A stretch of DNA of 64,000 nucleotides from Phenylobacterium sp. (GTDB taxonomy: Bacteria > Pseudomonadota > Alphaproteobacteria > Caulobacterales > Caulobacteraceae). The notes beneath the pieces were generated by a model. The model saw only the letters and a list, made by a program, of their open reading frames with translations, had not been told where the DNA came from and ran no database searches. Position 1 is the first letter of the stretch. Every line of letters starts with the position of its first letter. This document shows positions 8,008 through 16,256 of this stretch, one piece after another. Both the position numbers and the translations under genes were made by a program. The stretch spans positions 33,954 through 97,953 of the forward strand of contig NZ_JAUYNW010000011.1 in the NCBI RefSeq assembly GCF_030698145.1. The letters are read 5' to 3'.

Positions 8008-8787
8008 TTGAAAATCGCCACCTGGAACGTCAATTCGGTGAACGCTCGCCTGGAGACGGTGCTGCGCTGGTTCGAGGAGGCCGCGCCGGACGTCGCCTGC
8101 CTGCAGGAGATCAAGTGCGTCGACGAAAAGTTCCCGGCCGAGGCCTTCGAGCGGCTGGGCTACAATGTCGCCGTCCATGGCCAGAAGTCCTACAACGGCG
8201 TGGCGATGCTCTCGAAGACGCCGCTGGAGGACGTCCGCAAGGGCCTGCCAGGCGAGGATGAGGACGAGCAGGCCCGCTATCTCGAGGCGGTGGTTTCCGG
8301 CCCGACCCCGGTGCGGGTGGCCTCGATCTACCTGCCCAACGGCAACCCCATCGACACCGACAAGTTCGGCTACAAGCTGCGCTGGATGGCGCGGCTGAAC
8401 GCCCATGCCCAGGCGTTGCTGAACTACGAGGAGCCCCTGGCCCTGGTCGGCGACTACAATGTCATCCCTGAACCCCGCGACGCGGCCCATCCCAACAACT
8501 GGCTGGGCGACGCCCTCTTCCAGCCGGAGAGCCGCGGCGCGTTCCGGGCGCTGAAGAACCTCGGCCTGACCGAGGCCTTCATGGCCATCGACGGGTCGCC
8601 CGAGGCTTATACCTTCTGGGACTACCAGGCCGGCGCCTGGCAGCGGAACAACGGCATCCGCATCGACCACGCCCTACTCTCTCCCCAGGCCGCGGACCTG
8701 CTGCGAGCCTGCGTGATCCATCGTGACGTGCGCGGCTGGGACAAGCCCTCCGACCACGTGCCGGTGGTGATCGAACTCGACCTGTAG
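8008..8787 (+). CDS. xth: Exodeoxyribonuclease III (AP endonuclease family)
   Basis: DNA repair nuclease of 259 residues that cleaves at abasic sites and degrades 3' ends. The start is TTG 8008, preceded by AAGAGGGA, giving MKIATWNVNSVNARLETVLR. Family motifs are WNVNSVNAR, LQEIKC (metal-binding Glu), GDYNVIPEPRDAAHP and the terminal SDHVPVVIEL with the catalytic Asp-His. Length matches Xth/ExoIII. It heads a run of plus-strand genes with the DUF4126 protein starting 7 nt downstream. Confidence 0.95.
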   Translation: MKIATWNVNSVNARLETVLRWFEEAAPDVACLQEIKCVDEKFPAEAFERLGYNVAVHGQKSYNGVAMLSKTPLEDVRKGLPGEDEDEQARYLEAVVSGPTPVRVASIYLPNGNPIDTDKFGYKLRWMARLNAHAQALLNYEEPLALVGDYNVIPEPRDAAHPNNWLGDALFQPESRGAFRALKNLGLTEAFMAIDGSPEAYTFWDYQAGAWQRNNGIRIDHALLSPQAADLLRACVIHRDVRGWDKPSDHVPVVIELDL

Positions 8788-8794
8788 GCGGCCC

Positions 8795-9391
8795 ATGGGC
8801 GCGATCGAACTGATAGGCGTCGCGGCCAGCCTCAGCCTCCTGGCGGGCTGGCGGCTCTATGCCTGCGTGGCCGCCGTCGGGATCGCCATGCGGATCGGCC
8901 TGCTGGACCTGCCCGACAAGATCGCCGCCCTGGACGTGCTGGCCAATCCCTGGGTGATAGGGACCGCGGTCCTGGGCGCGGTCGCCGAGCTGTTCGCCGA
9001 CAAGGTCATGTGGCTCGACACCCTCTGGGACGGCGTCCACACCGTGATCCGGCCGCTGGGCGGGGCGCTGCTGGCCCTGGCGGTGGTCGACGCCTCCGAT
9101 CCGGCCTGGCAGGTGGCGGTCTTCCTGCTGGGCGGCGGCGCGGCCCTGCTCAGTCACGGCGCCAAGGCCGGCGCCCGCGCGGCGGTCAACGCCAGCCCCG
9201 AACCGTTCAGCAACATCGCCGTCAGCACCGCCGAGGACGTGGCCAGTTTCAGCGGCCTGTGGCTGGTCCTGACCCAGCCGGGCGCGGCCATCGGCGTCGC
9301 CATGGTCATGGCGGTCCTGGTCGTGGTCCTGCTGATCGTCAGCTGGCGGATACTGGCCGCCCTGCGCCGCTGGAGGGCGCCTCGCATTTGA
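8795..9391 (+). CDS. DUF4126-family membrane protein
   Basis: A 198-residue polytopic inner-membrane protein with four or five hydrophobic segments (about residues 5-30, 50-65, 85-115, 155-185). The N-terminal IGVAASLSLLAGWRLYACV and central LALAVVDASDP pattern match DUF4126, whose function is unknown. It begins 7 nt after the exodeoxyribonuclease stop and is probably co-transcribed with it. The last residues are basic (WRILAALRRWRAPRI), consistent with a cytoplasmic C-terminus. Confidence 0.8.
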   Translation: MGAIELIGVAASLSLLAGWRLYACVAAVGIAMRIGLLDLPDKIAALDVLANPWVIGTAVLGAVAELFADKVMWLDTLWDGVHTVIRPLGGALLALAVVDASDPAWQVAVFLLGGGAALLSHGAKAGARAAVNASPEPFSNIAVSTAEDVASFSGLWLVLTQPGAAIGVAMVMAVLVVVLLIVSWRILAALRRWRAPRI

Positions 9392-9444
9392 GGGCGTCAT
9401 GTCGACGACTTCTCGCCGCGCTCGAACGCAGCTAGCCTGCCCGC

Positions 9445-10137
9445 ATGGATGAACTCGCCCGGCTCTTGCTGCTGCTGGCGCTCGCGGGCGTGGCCGTGAC
9501 GCTGCTGGGCTCGGCGGCCATCTGGTACATGGACGAGGCCCGTCGGGTACGGCGCGCCCTGCGCAATGTCCTGAAGGCGCCGCCCGAGGCCGTGGTCGTC
9601 GCCCGCGGCCGCGGCAAGGGGGCCGGGTTCAGCTTCTCCTCAGGCCTGGCGGCCGTGGCCTGGGACAGCGGCGCCTGGTGCCTGGTCTACCGGATCTACG
9701 AGCTGGTCGGGCTCGAGATCATCGTCGACGGGGAGGTCGTGGCCCGCGCCTTCCGAGGGGAACCCCGCAAGGCCCTGGACCACCTGCCGTCCGAGGCCGC
9801 CCGCGTCACCCTGCGGCTGGTGTTCGACGACCCCAACCATCCCGACTTCGCCCTGGACCTGTGGCTGGCGGGCGACGAGCTCAGGCGCAAGCCCTCCACC
9901 GCGGCGGAGGCGATCCAGGAAGCCAACCGCTGGCTGGCCCGCGCTGAGGCCATCCTTCGCCGCCCCAACGCGCCGCGCGCGCCAGAGCCGGTGGTGGCCG
10001 CGCAGCCTCAGCCTCAGCCTCAGCCTCAACCCGCCGCGCCACCCTGGGAGCCCGAGCCGCACGCCTTCGATGACGACGAACCGGCGCTCGACGCGGACGA
10101 CGAAGAGCCCTTCGACGACGATCCCGAGCGCCGTTGA
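9445..10137 (+). CDS. Membrane-anchored uncharacterised protein with Gln-Pro repeat and acidic tail
   Basis: Protein of 230 residues with one N-terminal membrane helix (about residues 7-30, LLLLALAGVAVTLLGSAAIW). A soluble domain (about 45-170) follows, containing FSFSSGLAAVAWDSGAWCL and LRLVFDDPNHPDFALDLWL. Then comes a (Gln-Pro) repeat encoded by hexamer repeats, and a very acidic end (DDDEPALDADDEEPFDDDPE). No catalytic motif recognised. It sits between DUF4126 and NnrU genes on the same strand, which suggests an envelope role but does not define it. Confidence 0.65.
   Translation: MDELARLLLLLALAGVAVTLLGSAAIWYMDEARRVRRALRNVLKAPPEAVVVARGRGKGAGFSFSSGLAAVAWDSGAWCLVYRIYELVGLEIIVDGEVVARAFRGEPRKALDHLPSEAARVTLRLVFDDPNHPDFALDLWLAGDELRRKPSTAAEAIQEANRWLARAEAILRRPNAPRAPEPVVAAQPQPQPQPQPAAPPWEPEPHAFDDDEPALDADDEEPFDDDPERR
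10003..10026 (+). repeat. Four tandem CAGCCT hexamers inside a gene
   Basis: Four perfect head-to-tail copies of CAGCCT encode the Gln-Pro stretch of the preceding gene. Being a multiple of three, gain or loss of units would keep the frame and change only linker length. Confidence 0.85.
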
Positions 10138-10186
10138 CGGGTCACCGTCTCAAGCGCAGGTTCGCTTGACCTGAGAGGGCCCACCC

Positions 10187-10879
10187 ATGACCAGCCTGCT
10201 CGCCGCCGCGGCGTTCTTCGTCCTGCTGCACCTGTTGGTCTCCGGCACCCGCCTGCGCGACACGATCACTGGGACCGTGGGACCTGGACCCTATACGGGG
10301 CTCTTCGCCCTGGCCTCGGTGGCGGGACTGACCTGGCTGGGCTTCGCCTTCGTCGCGGCGCGCGGCGATCCCGCCAACGCCGCCTACTGGCAAGTCACGC
10401 CGGCCACCCGCCAAATCCAGCTCGTGCTGCAACTCCTGGCCATGCTGCTCGTCGTTCCCGGCCTGACCACGCCCAATCCCACCAGTGTCCGCCAAGAGGG
10501 CGCGCTGGAGCGGCCCGACGTGGTCAAGGGCATGCTGCGCATCACCCGCCACCCGTTCCTCTGGGGCGTGGCCGTCTGGGCCGCGGGCCATCTGCTGGTC
10601 AATGGCGACCGGGCGAGCCTGGTGCTGTTCGGGGCCATGCTGGTCCTGGCCCTGTTCGGGACCTCCAGCATCGACGCCAAGCGCAAGCGGGCCCTGGGCG
10701 ACACGTGGGACGCCTTCGCCGCCCAGACCTCCAACGTCCCGTTCGCCGCCATCCTGGCCGGCAAGCAATCCCTGAAGCTGGGCGAAATCGGCTGGTGGCG
10801 CATCCTGCTGGCTGTCGCTATCTGGGCGGCCCTGGCCTGGGGGCATCCCTACATGTTCGGCGTCGCGGCCCTGCCGTAG
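10187..10879 (+). CDS. NnrU family membrane protein
   Basis: A 230-residue integral membrane protein with about six helices. The family signature is the central ITRHPFLWGVAVWAAGHLL and the preceding conserved LERPDVVKGMLR. NnrU proteins accompany nitric-oxide and denitrification genes in some bacteria and share the isoprenylcysteine-methyltransferase-like (ICMT) fold. No denitrification genes are nearby, so that link is not supported here. It follows the acidic-tail protein after 49 bp. Confidence 0.85.
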   Translation: MTSLLAAAAFFVLLHLLVSGTRLRDTITGTVGPGPYTGLFALASVAGLTWLGFAFVAARGDPANAAYWQVTPATRQIQLVLQLLAMLLVVPGLTTPNPTSVRQEGALERPDVVKGMLRITRHPFLWGVAVWAAGHLLVNGDRASLVLFGAMLVLALFGTSSIDAKRKRALGDTWDAFAAQTSNVPFAAILAGKQSLKLGEIGWWRILLAVAIWAALAWGHPYMFGVAALP

Positions 10880-10906
10880 AGCCGCATGGCCTGGCTCGGC
10901 TCTCCT

Positions 10907-10995
10907 CCGCTCATCCCGGCGAAGGCCGGGACCCAGAGTCATCTGGAGCGCTTGGTGGGCTTCACCTGGGTCCCGGCCTTCGCCGGGATGAGCGG
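10907..10995. repeat. REP-like 30-bp perfect inverted repeat, probable bidirectional terminator
   Basis: Arms 10907-10936 and 10966-10995 are perfect reverse complements (cores CATCCCGGCGAAGGCCGGGA and its complement) around a 29-nt loop. It lies between the convergent NnrU and racemase genes. The core resembles a palindromic repeat common in intergenic regions of Caulobacterales and sphingomonads, based on general recognition and not on a search. Confidence 0.8.
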
Positions 10996-11019
10996 GATTG
11001 GATTGGTCGCGGCGCTTCC

Positions 11020-11703
11020 CTAGCCCAGCATGAACTCCACGCCGGCCTCGACGTGAGCCAGGGTCGAGTCCACGACCGGCAGCTCGATATCGTCCTGCGA
11101 CAACAGCAGGCCAACCTCGGTGCAGCCGAAGATGACGCTGTCGGCGCCGGTCGCTTTGGCGATCATGGTCAGGGCCTGGCGTTTCGAGCCCGCGTCGACG
11201 ACGCCCTGGCAGAGCTCGTCATAGATGATGGCGTGCAGGCGGTCCCGGTCGGCCTGGCCGGGAACCAACGCCTCGACGCCGTGGCCGCGCAGGCGGTCCT
11301 TGTAGAAGTCCTGCTCCATGGTGAAGCGGGTGGCCAGCAGCAGGGGCCGCGAACAGCCCCTGGCCCTGACCGCAAAGGCGGTGGCGTCGCCGATATGGAT
11401 CAGCGGAACCTGGACCCGCGCCTCGATGGCCGCCGCCACCTTGTGCATGGTGTTGGTGCACAGCAGGATCGCCGCCGCCCCCGCGCCTTCCAGCCGCGCG
11501 GCGGCCTCGCCCAGGGCCGCGCCGGCGCCGTCCCAGTCGCCGGCGGCCTGCATCTGGGCGATGGGCGCGAAGTCCACCGACCACAGCACCAGTTGCGCCG
11601 AGTGCAGGCCGCCCAGCCGCGCGCGCACCTGCTGGTTCAGCGCCTGGTAGTAGGTCGTCGTCGACTCCGCGCTCATCCCGCCCAGGAGGCCGAGCGTGCG
11701 CAT
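11020..11703 (-). CDS. Aspartate/glutamate-family amino-acid racemase
   Basis: Cofactor-independent racemase of 227 residues. It begins MRTLGLLGGMSAESTTTYY, the YgeA/RacX-type start. The two catalytic cysteines appear in ILLCTNTMHK (about residue 82) and SVIFGCTEVGLLL (about residue 191). It starts 4 nt after the ilvD stop on the same strand, so the two form an operon. The amino-acid substrate is not clear, as this family racemises Asp, Glu or broader amino acids. The REP-like hairpin lies just downstream. Confidence 0.85.
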   Translation of the reverse strand: MRTLGLLGGMSAESTTTYYQALNQQVRARLGGLHSAQLVLWSVDFAPIAQMQAAGDWDGAGAALGEAAARLEGAGAAAILLCTNTMHKVAAAIEARVQVPLIHIGDATAFAVRARGCSRPLLLATRFTMEQDFYKDRLRGHGVEALVPGQADRDRLHAIIYDELCQGVVDAGSKRQALTMIAKATGADSVIFGCTEVGLLLSQDDIELPVVDSTLAHVEAGVEFMLG

Positions 11704-11707
11704 GGTC

Positions 11708-13444
11708 CTAGAGGTCCGCGTAGACGTGGGTCTCGGCCGCCGCGCCCGGATGGGTCAACGCGCCCAGATGGGCGGGACCGACGACCTGGGCGTACTTCCA
11801 GAGCGCGCCGGACTGGTAGTTGGTCACCCGCGGCTTCCAATCCTTGGCGCGGCGCTCCAGCTCGATGGGGTCGACCTCCAGATCCAGCGTCCCGGCGTCG
11901 GCGTCGATGGCGATGATGTCGCCGTCCTTCACCAGGCCGATCGGGCCGCCCATCTGGGCTTCGGGCCCGACGTGGCCGACGCAGAGGCCGCGCGTGCCGC
12001 CGGAGAAGCGCCCGTCGGTGACCAGGGCCACCTTGTCGCCGCGCCCCTGGCCGGAGATCGCCGCCGTGGTGGACAGCATCTCGCGCATGCCCGGACCGCC
12101 CCGGGCGCCCTCATAACGAATGACCAGGACGTCGCCGTCCTTGTAGTCGCCGGCCTCGACCGCGTCGAAACAGGCCTGCTCGCCGTCGAACACCCGAGCG
12201 GGGCCCCGATGGCTGCGGTGGGAGGTCATGCCGGCCACCTTGACGATGGCGCCGTCGGGGGCGAGCGACCCCCACAGCCCGACCACGCCGCCGGTGGGCG
12301 AGAGCGGGTTGGCGACCGGGCGGATCACCACCTGGTCCTCGCGCCATTTCACGTCCTTGAGGTTCTCGGCGATGGTCTTGCCGGTCACCGTCATGCAGTC
12401 GCCGTGGATGTAGCCGCCTTCCAGCAGGGTCTTCAGCAGCATGGGCATACCCCCCGCCTCGCCCATGTCCTTCGCCACGAACTGCCCGCCGGGCTTGAGA
12501 TCGGCGATATAGGGGGTGCGCTGGGCGATCTCGGCGAAGTCGCGCAGGGTGAACTCGATGCCGCACTCATGGGCCATGGCCGGCAGGTGCAGGCCGCCAT
12601 TGGTCGAGCCACCGGTGGCCGCGACCACGACGGCGGCGTTCTCGAACGACTTGCGGGTGACGATGTCGCGGGGGCGCAGCTGGGTCTCGATCAGACGCAT
12701 CACCGTCTCACCAGAGGCCACGGCGTATTCGTCGCGGCTCAGATAAGGCGCGGGCAGCGAGGCCGACAGCGGCAGGGCCAGGCCGATGGCCTCCGACACG
12801 CAGGCCATGGTGTTGGCGGTGAACTGGCCGCCGCAGGCGCCGTCCGACGGACAGGCGTGCTGTTCCAGACTGCAGAGGTCCTCCAGGCTCAGGCGGCCGG
12901 CGGAGTGCATGCCGACACCCTCGAACACGTCGACCACGGTGACGTCCTTGCCCTGCCAGGAGCCCGGCAGGATCGAGCCGCCATAGAGGAACACGCTGGG
13001 CACGTTGAGGCGCAGCATCGCCATCATCATGCCGGGCAGGCTCTTGTCGCAGCCGGCCAGGCCGACCAGGGCGTCATAGCCGTGGCCGCGCATGGTCAGC
13101 TCGACGGAGTCGGCGATCAAGTCTCGGCTGACCAGGGACGAGCGCATGCCCTCGTGGCCCATGGCGATGCCGTCGGTCACGGTGATGGTGCAGAACTCGC
13201 GCGGCGTGCCGCCGGCGTTCTTGACGCCGACGCTGACCGCATGCGCCTGGCGCATCAGAGCGGTGTTGCAGGGGGCGGCTTCATTCCAGCAGGAGGCTAC
13301 GCCCACGAACGGCTGGGCGATCTCACGGGTACCCAGGCCCATGGCGTAATAATAGGACCGATGTGGCGCCCGCGCGGGCCCCTCGGTCACGTGACGGCTG
13401 GGCAGGTTTGACTTGTCCCAAGTCCCGTCCGGCTTCCTGGTCAT
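11708..13444 (-). CDS. ilvD: Dihydroxy-acid dehydratase
   Basis: Fe-S dehydratase of the branched-chain amino-acid pathway converting 2,3-dihydroxy-3-methyl acids to 2-keto acids. It has 578 residues, within the family range. Cluster-ligand cysteines are visible at about 59 (SCWNEAAPCN), 132 (GCDKSLPG) and 204 (PSDGACGGQFTANTMA). The C-terminal half has the TDGRFSGGTRGLCVGH substrate loop. Sequence over the first motif favours IlvD over sugar-acid dehydratases of the same superfamily. First gene of an operon with the racemase. The start codon is preceded by GGAGG buried in a hairpin. Confidence 0.93.
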   Translation of the reverse strand: MTRKPDGTWDKSNLPSRHVTEGPARAPHRSYYYAMGLGTREIAQPFVGVASCWNEAAPCNTALMRQAHAVSVGVKNAGGTPREFCTITVTDGIAMGHEGMRSSLVSRDLIADSVELTMRGHGYDALVGLAGCDKSLPGMMMAMLRLNVPSVFLYGGSILPGSWQGKDVTVVDVFEGVGMHSAGRLSLEDLCSLEQHACPSDGACGGQFTANTMACVSEAIGLALPLSASLPAPYLSRDEYAVASGETVMRLIETQLRPRDIVTRKSFENAAVVVAATGGSTNGGLHLPAMAHECGIEFTLRDFAEIAQRTPYIADLKPGGQFVAKDMGEAGGMPMLLKTLLEGGYIHGDCMTVTGKTIAENLKDVKWREDQVVIRPVANPLSPTGGVVGLWGSLAPDGAIVKVAGMTSHRSHRGPARVFDGEQACFDAVEAGDYKDGDVLVIRYEGARGGPGMREMLSTTAAISGQGRGDKVALVTDGRFSGGTRGLCVGHVGPEAQMGGPIGLVKDGDIIAIDADAGTLDLEVDPIELERRAKDWKPRVTNYQSGALWKYAQVVGPAHLGALTHPGAAAETHVYADL

Positions 13445-13447
13445 GAC

Positions 13448-13470
13448 GACGCCTCCAACGAAGAGGCGTC
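13448..13470 (-). promoter_or_regulatory. Leader hairpin covering the ilvD ribosome-binding site
   Basis: On the minus strand GACGCCTC pairs perfectly with GAGGCGTC across a 7-nt loop, ending 3 nt before the ilvD ATG (13444). The GGAGG SD is formed by the last loop base and the 3' arm, so folding would hide it. A translational switch or thermosensor-like control is possible; no attenuator peptide was identified. Confidence 0.5.
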
Positions 13471-13602
13471 TTCCCTAACGGTGGAGACCAGCGGCGCCAA
13501 GGCCCGCGCGACAATCCTCGTCGATTGAGCGAGGGCTGCGAGGTAGATATGACCCTTCGAATGGCCAAAACTACCGCCGAAGGGGCAGATTATTGTGTTC
13601 GC

Positions 13603-14082
13603 CTATAGCGCCTGGTCGATCGCGCCGGTGATCTCGTTGTCCAGAGGCTCGGTGCGCGGGCCGAAGGCGCGGATCAGCTTGCCGTCCTTGCCGACCAGCA
13701 GCTTGTGGAAGTTCCACACCGGCTCGGCCGGTTCGCCCAGGGTGTCCTTGGCCCACTTGTAGAAGGGGTGGGCGTCGTCGCCCTTCACGTCGGTCTTCGA
13801 GGTCATGGGAAAGTCGACCGCGAAGTTGGTCATGCAAAAATCGGCGATCTCGGCGTCCGTGCCAGGCTCCTGGCCGGCGAACTGGTTGCTGGGCACGCCC
13901 AACACCACCAGGCCCTTGTCCTTGTAGTCCGAATAGAGCTTCTCCAGCCCTTCGTACTGCGGGGTCAGGCCGCACTTGGAAGCGGTGTTGACCACCAGTA
14001 CGACCTTGTCCTTGAACGTGGTCAGGGGCAGCGGCGCGCCGTCGATGGAATTGAACGAGAAGTCGTAGGCGTCTTGGGCCAT
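13603..14082 (-). CDS. Glutathione peroxidase
   Basis: Thiol peroxidase of 159 residues that reduces hydroperoxides. The start is ATG 14082 (MAQDAYDFSFNSIDG) with GGGAG upstream. The catalytic tetrad is visible: Cys37 in NTASKCGLT, Gln in PSNQFAGQEPG, and Trp-Asn in PVWNFHK. Cys replaces selenocysteine, as is usual in bacteria. The motif FCMTNFAVDFPM contains a second Cys, which may be the resolving residue of thioredoxin-dependent members. It lies 40 bp downstream of the Gfo/Idh gene on the same strand. Confidence 0.93.
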   Translation of the reverse strand: MAQDAYDFSFNSIDGAPLPLTTFKDKVVLVVNTASKCGLTPQYEGLEKLYSDYKDKGLVVLGVPSNQFAGQEPGTDAEIADFCMTNFAVDFPMTSKTDVKGDDAHPFYKWAKDTLGEPAEPVWNFHKLLVGKDGKLIRAFGPRTEPLDNEITGAIDQAL

Positions 14083-14122
14083 GGCGCGGCGCTCCCTGGA
14101 GGTTTTCACCAGCCTATCGCGC

Positions 14123-15049
14123 TTACCTGGCGTCCTCCAACGCCTGTTCGACGGCCAGCGCCAGATCGAGCGCCCGGGCCGCCTCCTCCGCCGTCACGAT
14201 GGGCCGCGGGGCCTCCCCGCGCACGGCGGCCAGGAAGCCCTCGACGCTGGTGGCGAGCGTGTCCTTCACCGCCGGAGTGTCGGCATAGTCGGGATTCAGC
14301 GGGAAGCCGGTGGTGTTGCGGAAGGCCCGGGTGACGAAGTCGATCTCCACCTCTCCCGAAGGATAGACCAGCTTCATGGTCCGCTTGCGCGCCAGCTCCA
14401 TGCGCGAGGAGTCGAAAATGGCGGTGAAGCCGTCGTCGAAACTGACCTCTGCGCGGGCCCGGTCCCAGCCGCCGGAAAAGTCGATCTTGCCGTCGCCCTC
14501 TACCGCCATGGGCTGGGCCGTCGACAGCGACAGGGCCAGGTCCAGGTCGTGGATCATCAGGTCCAGCACCACCGAGACGTCCAGGCTGCGCTCGGACGGC
14601 GTGCCGTGGCGCACCGACTCCAGCCGCAGGGGCTGCTCGGGGATGTCGAACAGGCCCATGGCCTGGAACACCACCCGCTCCTGGTGGCCGCAGGCGATGA
14701 CCAGCTTCCGCTTGGCGGCTTCGGCGATGATCTTGTCGGCGTCGGCCAGGCTGATCGCCAGCGGCTTTTCCACATAGATCGGCTTGCCGGCCGCCAGCGC
14801 CGCGAGCGCGCCCTCGGCGTGGACGCTGGCCGGCGAGGCGATGGTGACCACGTCCACGGCCTCCAGGAACTCGTCGATCTTGTAGAAGGCCCGTCCGCCC
14901 AGGGGCACGGCCAGGGCCGCGGCCCGATCCGGATGGTGGGTGTCCAGCACCGCCGACAGCACCGCTCCCGGAGCGCCCGCATACTTGCGTGCATGGTGGC
15001 CGCCGAACACGCCAGCGCCGATGACGCCGCCTCGCAGGGGTTCAGCCAT
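14123..15049 (-). CDS. Gfo/Idh/MocA family NAD(P)-dependent oxidoreductase
   Basis: Protein of 308 residues from ATG 15049 (MAEPLRGGVIGAGVFGGHHA). The N-terminal Rossmann fold has GAGVFGGHHA as nucleotide-binding loop, and the family EKPLA motif occurs near residue 95. The C-terminal half has the HDLDLALSL segment with the catalytic His-Asp region. Homologs oxidise or reduce sugars and nucleotide sugars; some in Caulobacter act in surface-polysaccharide synthesis. No sugar-pathway neighbour identifies the substrate. Divergent from the MDR reductase gene. Confidence 0.85.
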   Translation of the reverse strand: MAEPLRGGVIGAGVFGGHHARKYAGAPGAVLSAVLDTHHPDRAAALAVPLGGRAFYKIDEFLEAVDVVTIASPASVHAEGALAALAAGKPIYVEKPLAISLADADKIIAEAAKRKLVIACGHQERVVFQAMGLFDIPEQPLRLESVRHGTPSERSLDVSVVLDLMIHDLDLALSLSTAQPMAVEGDGKIDFSGGWDRARAEVSFDDGFTAIFDSSRMELARKRTMKLVYPSGEVEIDFVTRAFRNTTGFPLNPDYADTPAVKDTLATSVEGFLAAVRGEAPRPIVTAEEAARALDLALAVEQALEDAR

Positions 15050-15169
15050 GGGACTCGCTCCGAAAATCGCTCGCTGCGCGCCTAACACGCCGTTGTGGGT
15101 CGACGCCACACGGCGCTTTGTCTTAAACATCCGTTTGAACGCCGCTTACGGTGTAAGGAGACGCCCCCC

Positions 15170-16171
15170 ATGACGACCTCGCGTGAGATCCGCCTGAAGA
15201 GCCGCCCTGTTGGCCTGCCCACCGCCGACAACTTCGAACTGGCCACGGTCACCCTGCCCGATCCGGGACCCGGCGAGGTCCAGGTGCGCAACACCTGGAT
15301 GACGGTCGATCCCTACATGCGCGGCCGCATGAACGACGCCAAGAGCTATACCCCGCCCTTCGCCCTGGGCGAGGCCATGCAGGGCGGGGCGACCGGCGAG
15401 GTGATCGCCTCCAACGATCCCGCCTTCAAGCCGGGCGACGTGGTGCAGAGCTTCTTTGGCTGGCGCGAGGCCTTCAACGCCCCGGCCGCCGCGGTCCAGA
15501 AGCTCGACACCTTCGGCCTGCCGGTCCAGGCCTTCCTGGGCGTCGCGGGCATGCCCGGCATGACCGCCTATGCCGGCCTGCTGCGGGTCGCGGCGATGAA
15601 GGAGGGCGACGTGGTGTTCGTCTCGGCGGCCTCGGGCGCCGTGGGCTCGGTGGTCTGCCAGATCGCCAAGCTCAAGGGCCACAAGGTGATCGGTTCGGCC
15701 GGCGGGCCGGAGAAGACCGCCTTCCTGCGTGATGAACTCGGGGTCGATGTGGCCATCGACTACAAGGCCGAACCCATCGTCGCGGCCCTGGAACGCGCCG
15801 CGCCGGAAGGCATCGACGTCTATTTCGAGAATGTCGGCGGCGACCATCTGGTGGCGGCGCTCAACTCCGCCAACCTCAAGGCCCGCTTCGCCATGTGCGG
15901 CATGATCTCGATGTACAACGAGGCCACGCCGCCGCCCGGCCCCGCCAACATCTTCCTGACGGTGGGCAAGCAGATCCGCATGGAGGGCTTCATCGTCTCC
16001 AGCCACTACGACATGCAGCCGGCCTTCCATAAGGAGCTCGCCGACTGGCACGCCGCCGGCAAGATCAAGTGGCGCGAAACCATCATGGAGGGGATCGAGA
16101 AGGCGCCCGACGCCTTCCTGGCGCTCTTCTCGGGTGACAACTTCGGCAAGATGCTGGTGAAGCTCTCCTAG
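15170..16171 (+). CDS. MDR-family NADP-dependent oxidoreductase (prostaglandin-reductase/CurA type)
   Basis: Zinc-independent medium-chain reductase of 333 residues acting on alpha,beta-unsaturated carbonyls. It starts at ATG 15170 with AAGGAG spaced 9 nt. The N-terminal DPYMRGRMNDAKSY and central VFVSAASGAVGSVVCQIAKL cofactor loop are characteristic, as is DVYFENVGGDHL. No structural zinc cysteines are present, consistent with the leukotriene-B4 dehydrogenase/CurA branch. The physiological substrate is unknown; detoxifying reduction of enones is the usual role. A hairpin terminator follows 16 bp after the stop. Confidence 0.9.
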   Translation: MTTSREIRLKSRPVGLPTADNFELATVTLPDPGPGEVQVRNTWMTVDPYMRGRMNDAKSYTPPFALGEAMQGGATGEVIASNDPAFKPGDVVQSFFGWREAFNAPAAAVQKLDTFGLPVQAFLGVAGMPGMTAYAGLLRVAAMKEGDVVFVSAASGAVGSVVCQIAKLKGHKVIGSAGGPEKTAFLRDELGVDVAIDYKAEPIVAALERAAPEGIDVYFENVGGDHLVAALNSANLKARFAMCGMISMYNEATPPPGPANIFLTVGKQIRMEGFIVSSHYDMQPAFHKELADWHAAGKIKWRETIMEGIEKAPDAFLALFSGDNFGKMLVKLS

Positions 16172-16187
16172 TTTCCCAGGCTACGGC

Positions 16188-16215
16188 CGCTTCCGGCGTT
16201 GGCCCGCCGGAAGCG
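16188..16215 (+). terminator. Hairpin terminator after the MDR gene
   Basis: Perfect 10-bp stem CGCTTCCGGC/GCCGGAAGCG with an 8-nt loop, starting 16 bp after the stop codon. There is no T-run, but GC-rich hairpins without T-runs are common in this type of genome. Confidence 0.55.
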
Positions 16216-16256
16216 AGCCGCTACAAGCCGCGGGTACCCTCTCGCGGAGCTTTCCG

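Noticed and set aside
11696..13411. Long plus-strand open frame opposite ilvD
   Set aside because: No domain pattern; entirely covered by the clear IlvD sequence on the minus strand.
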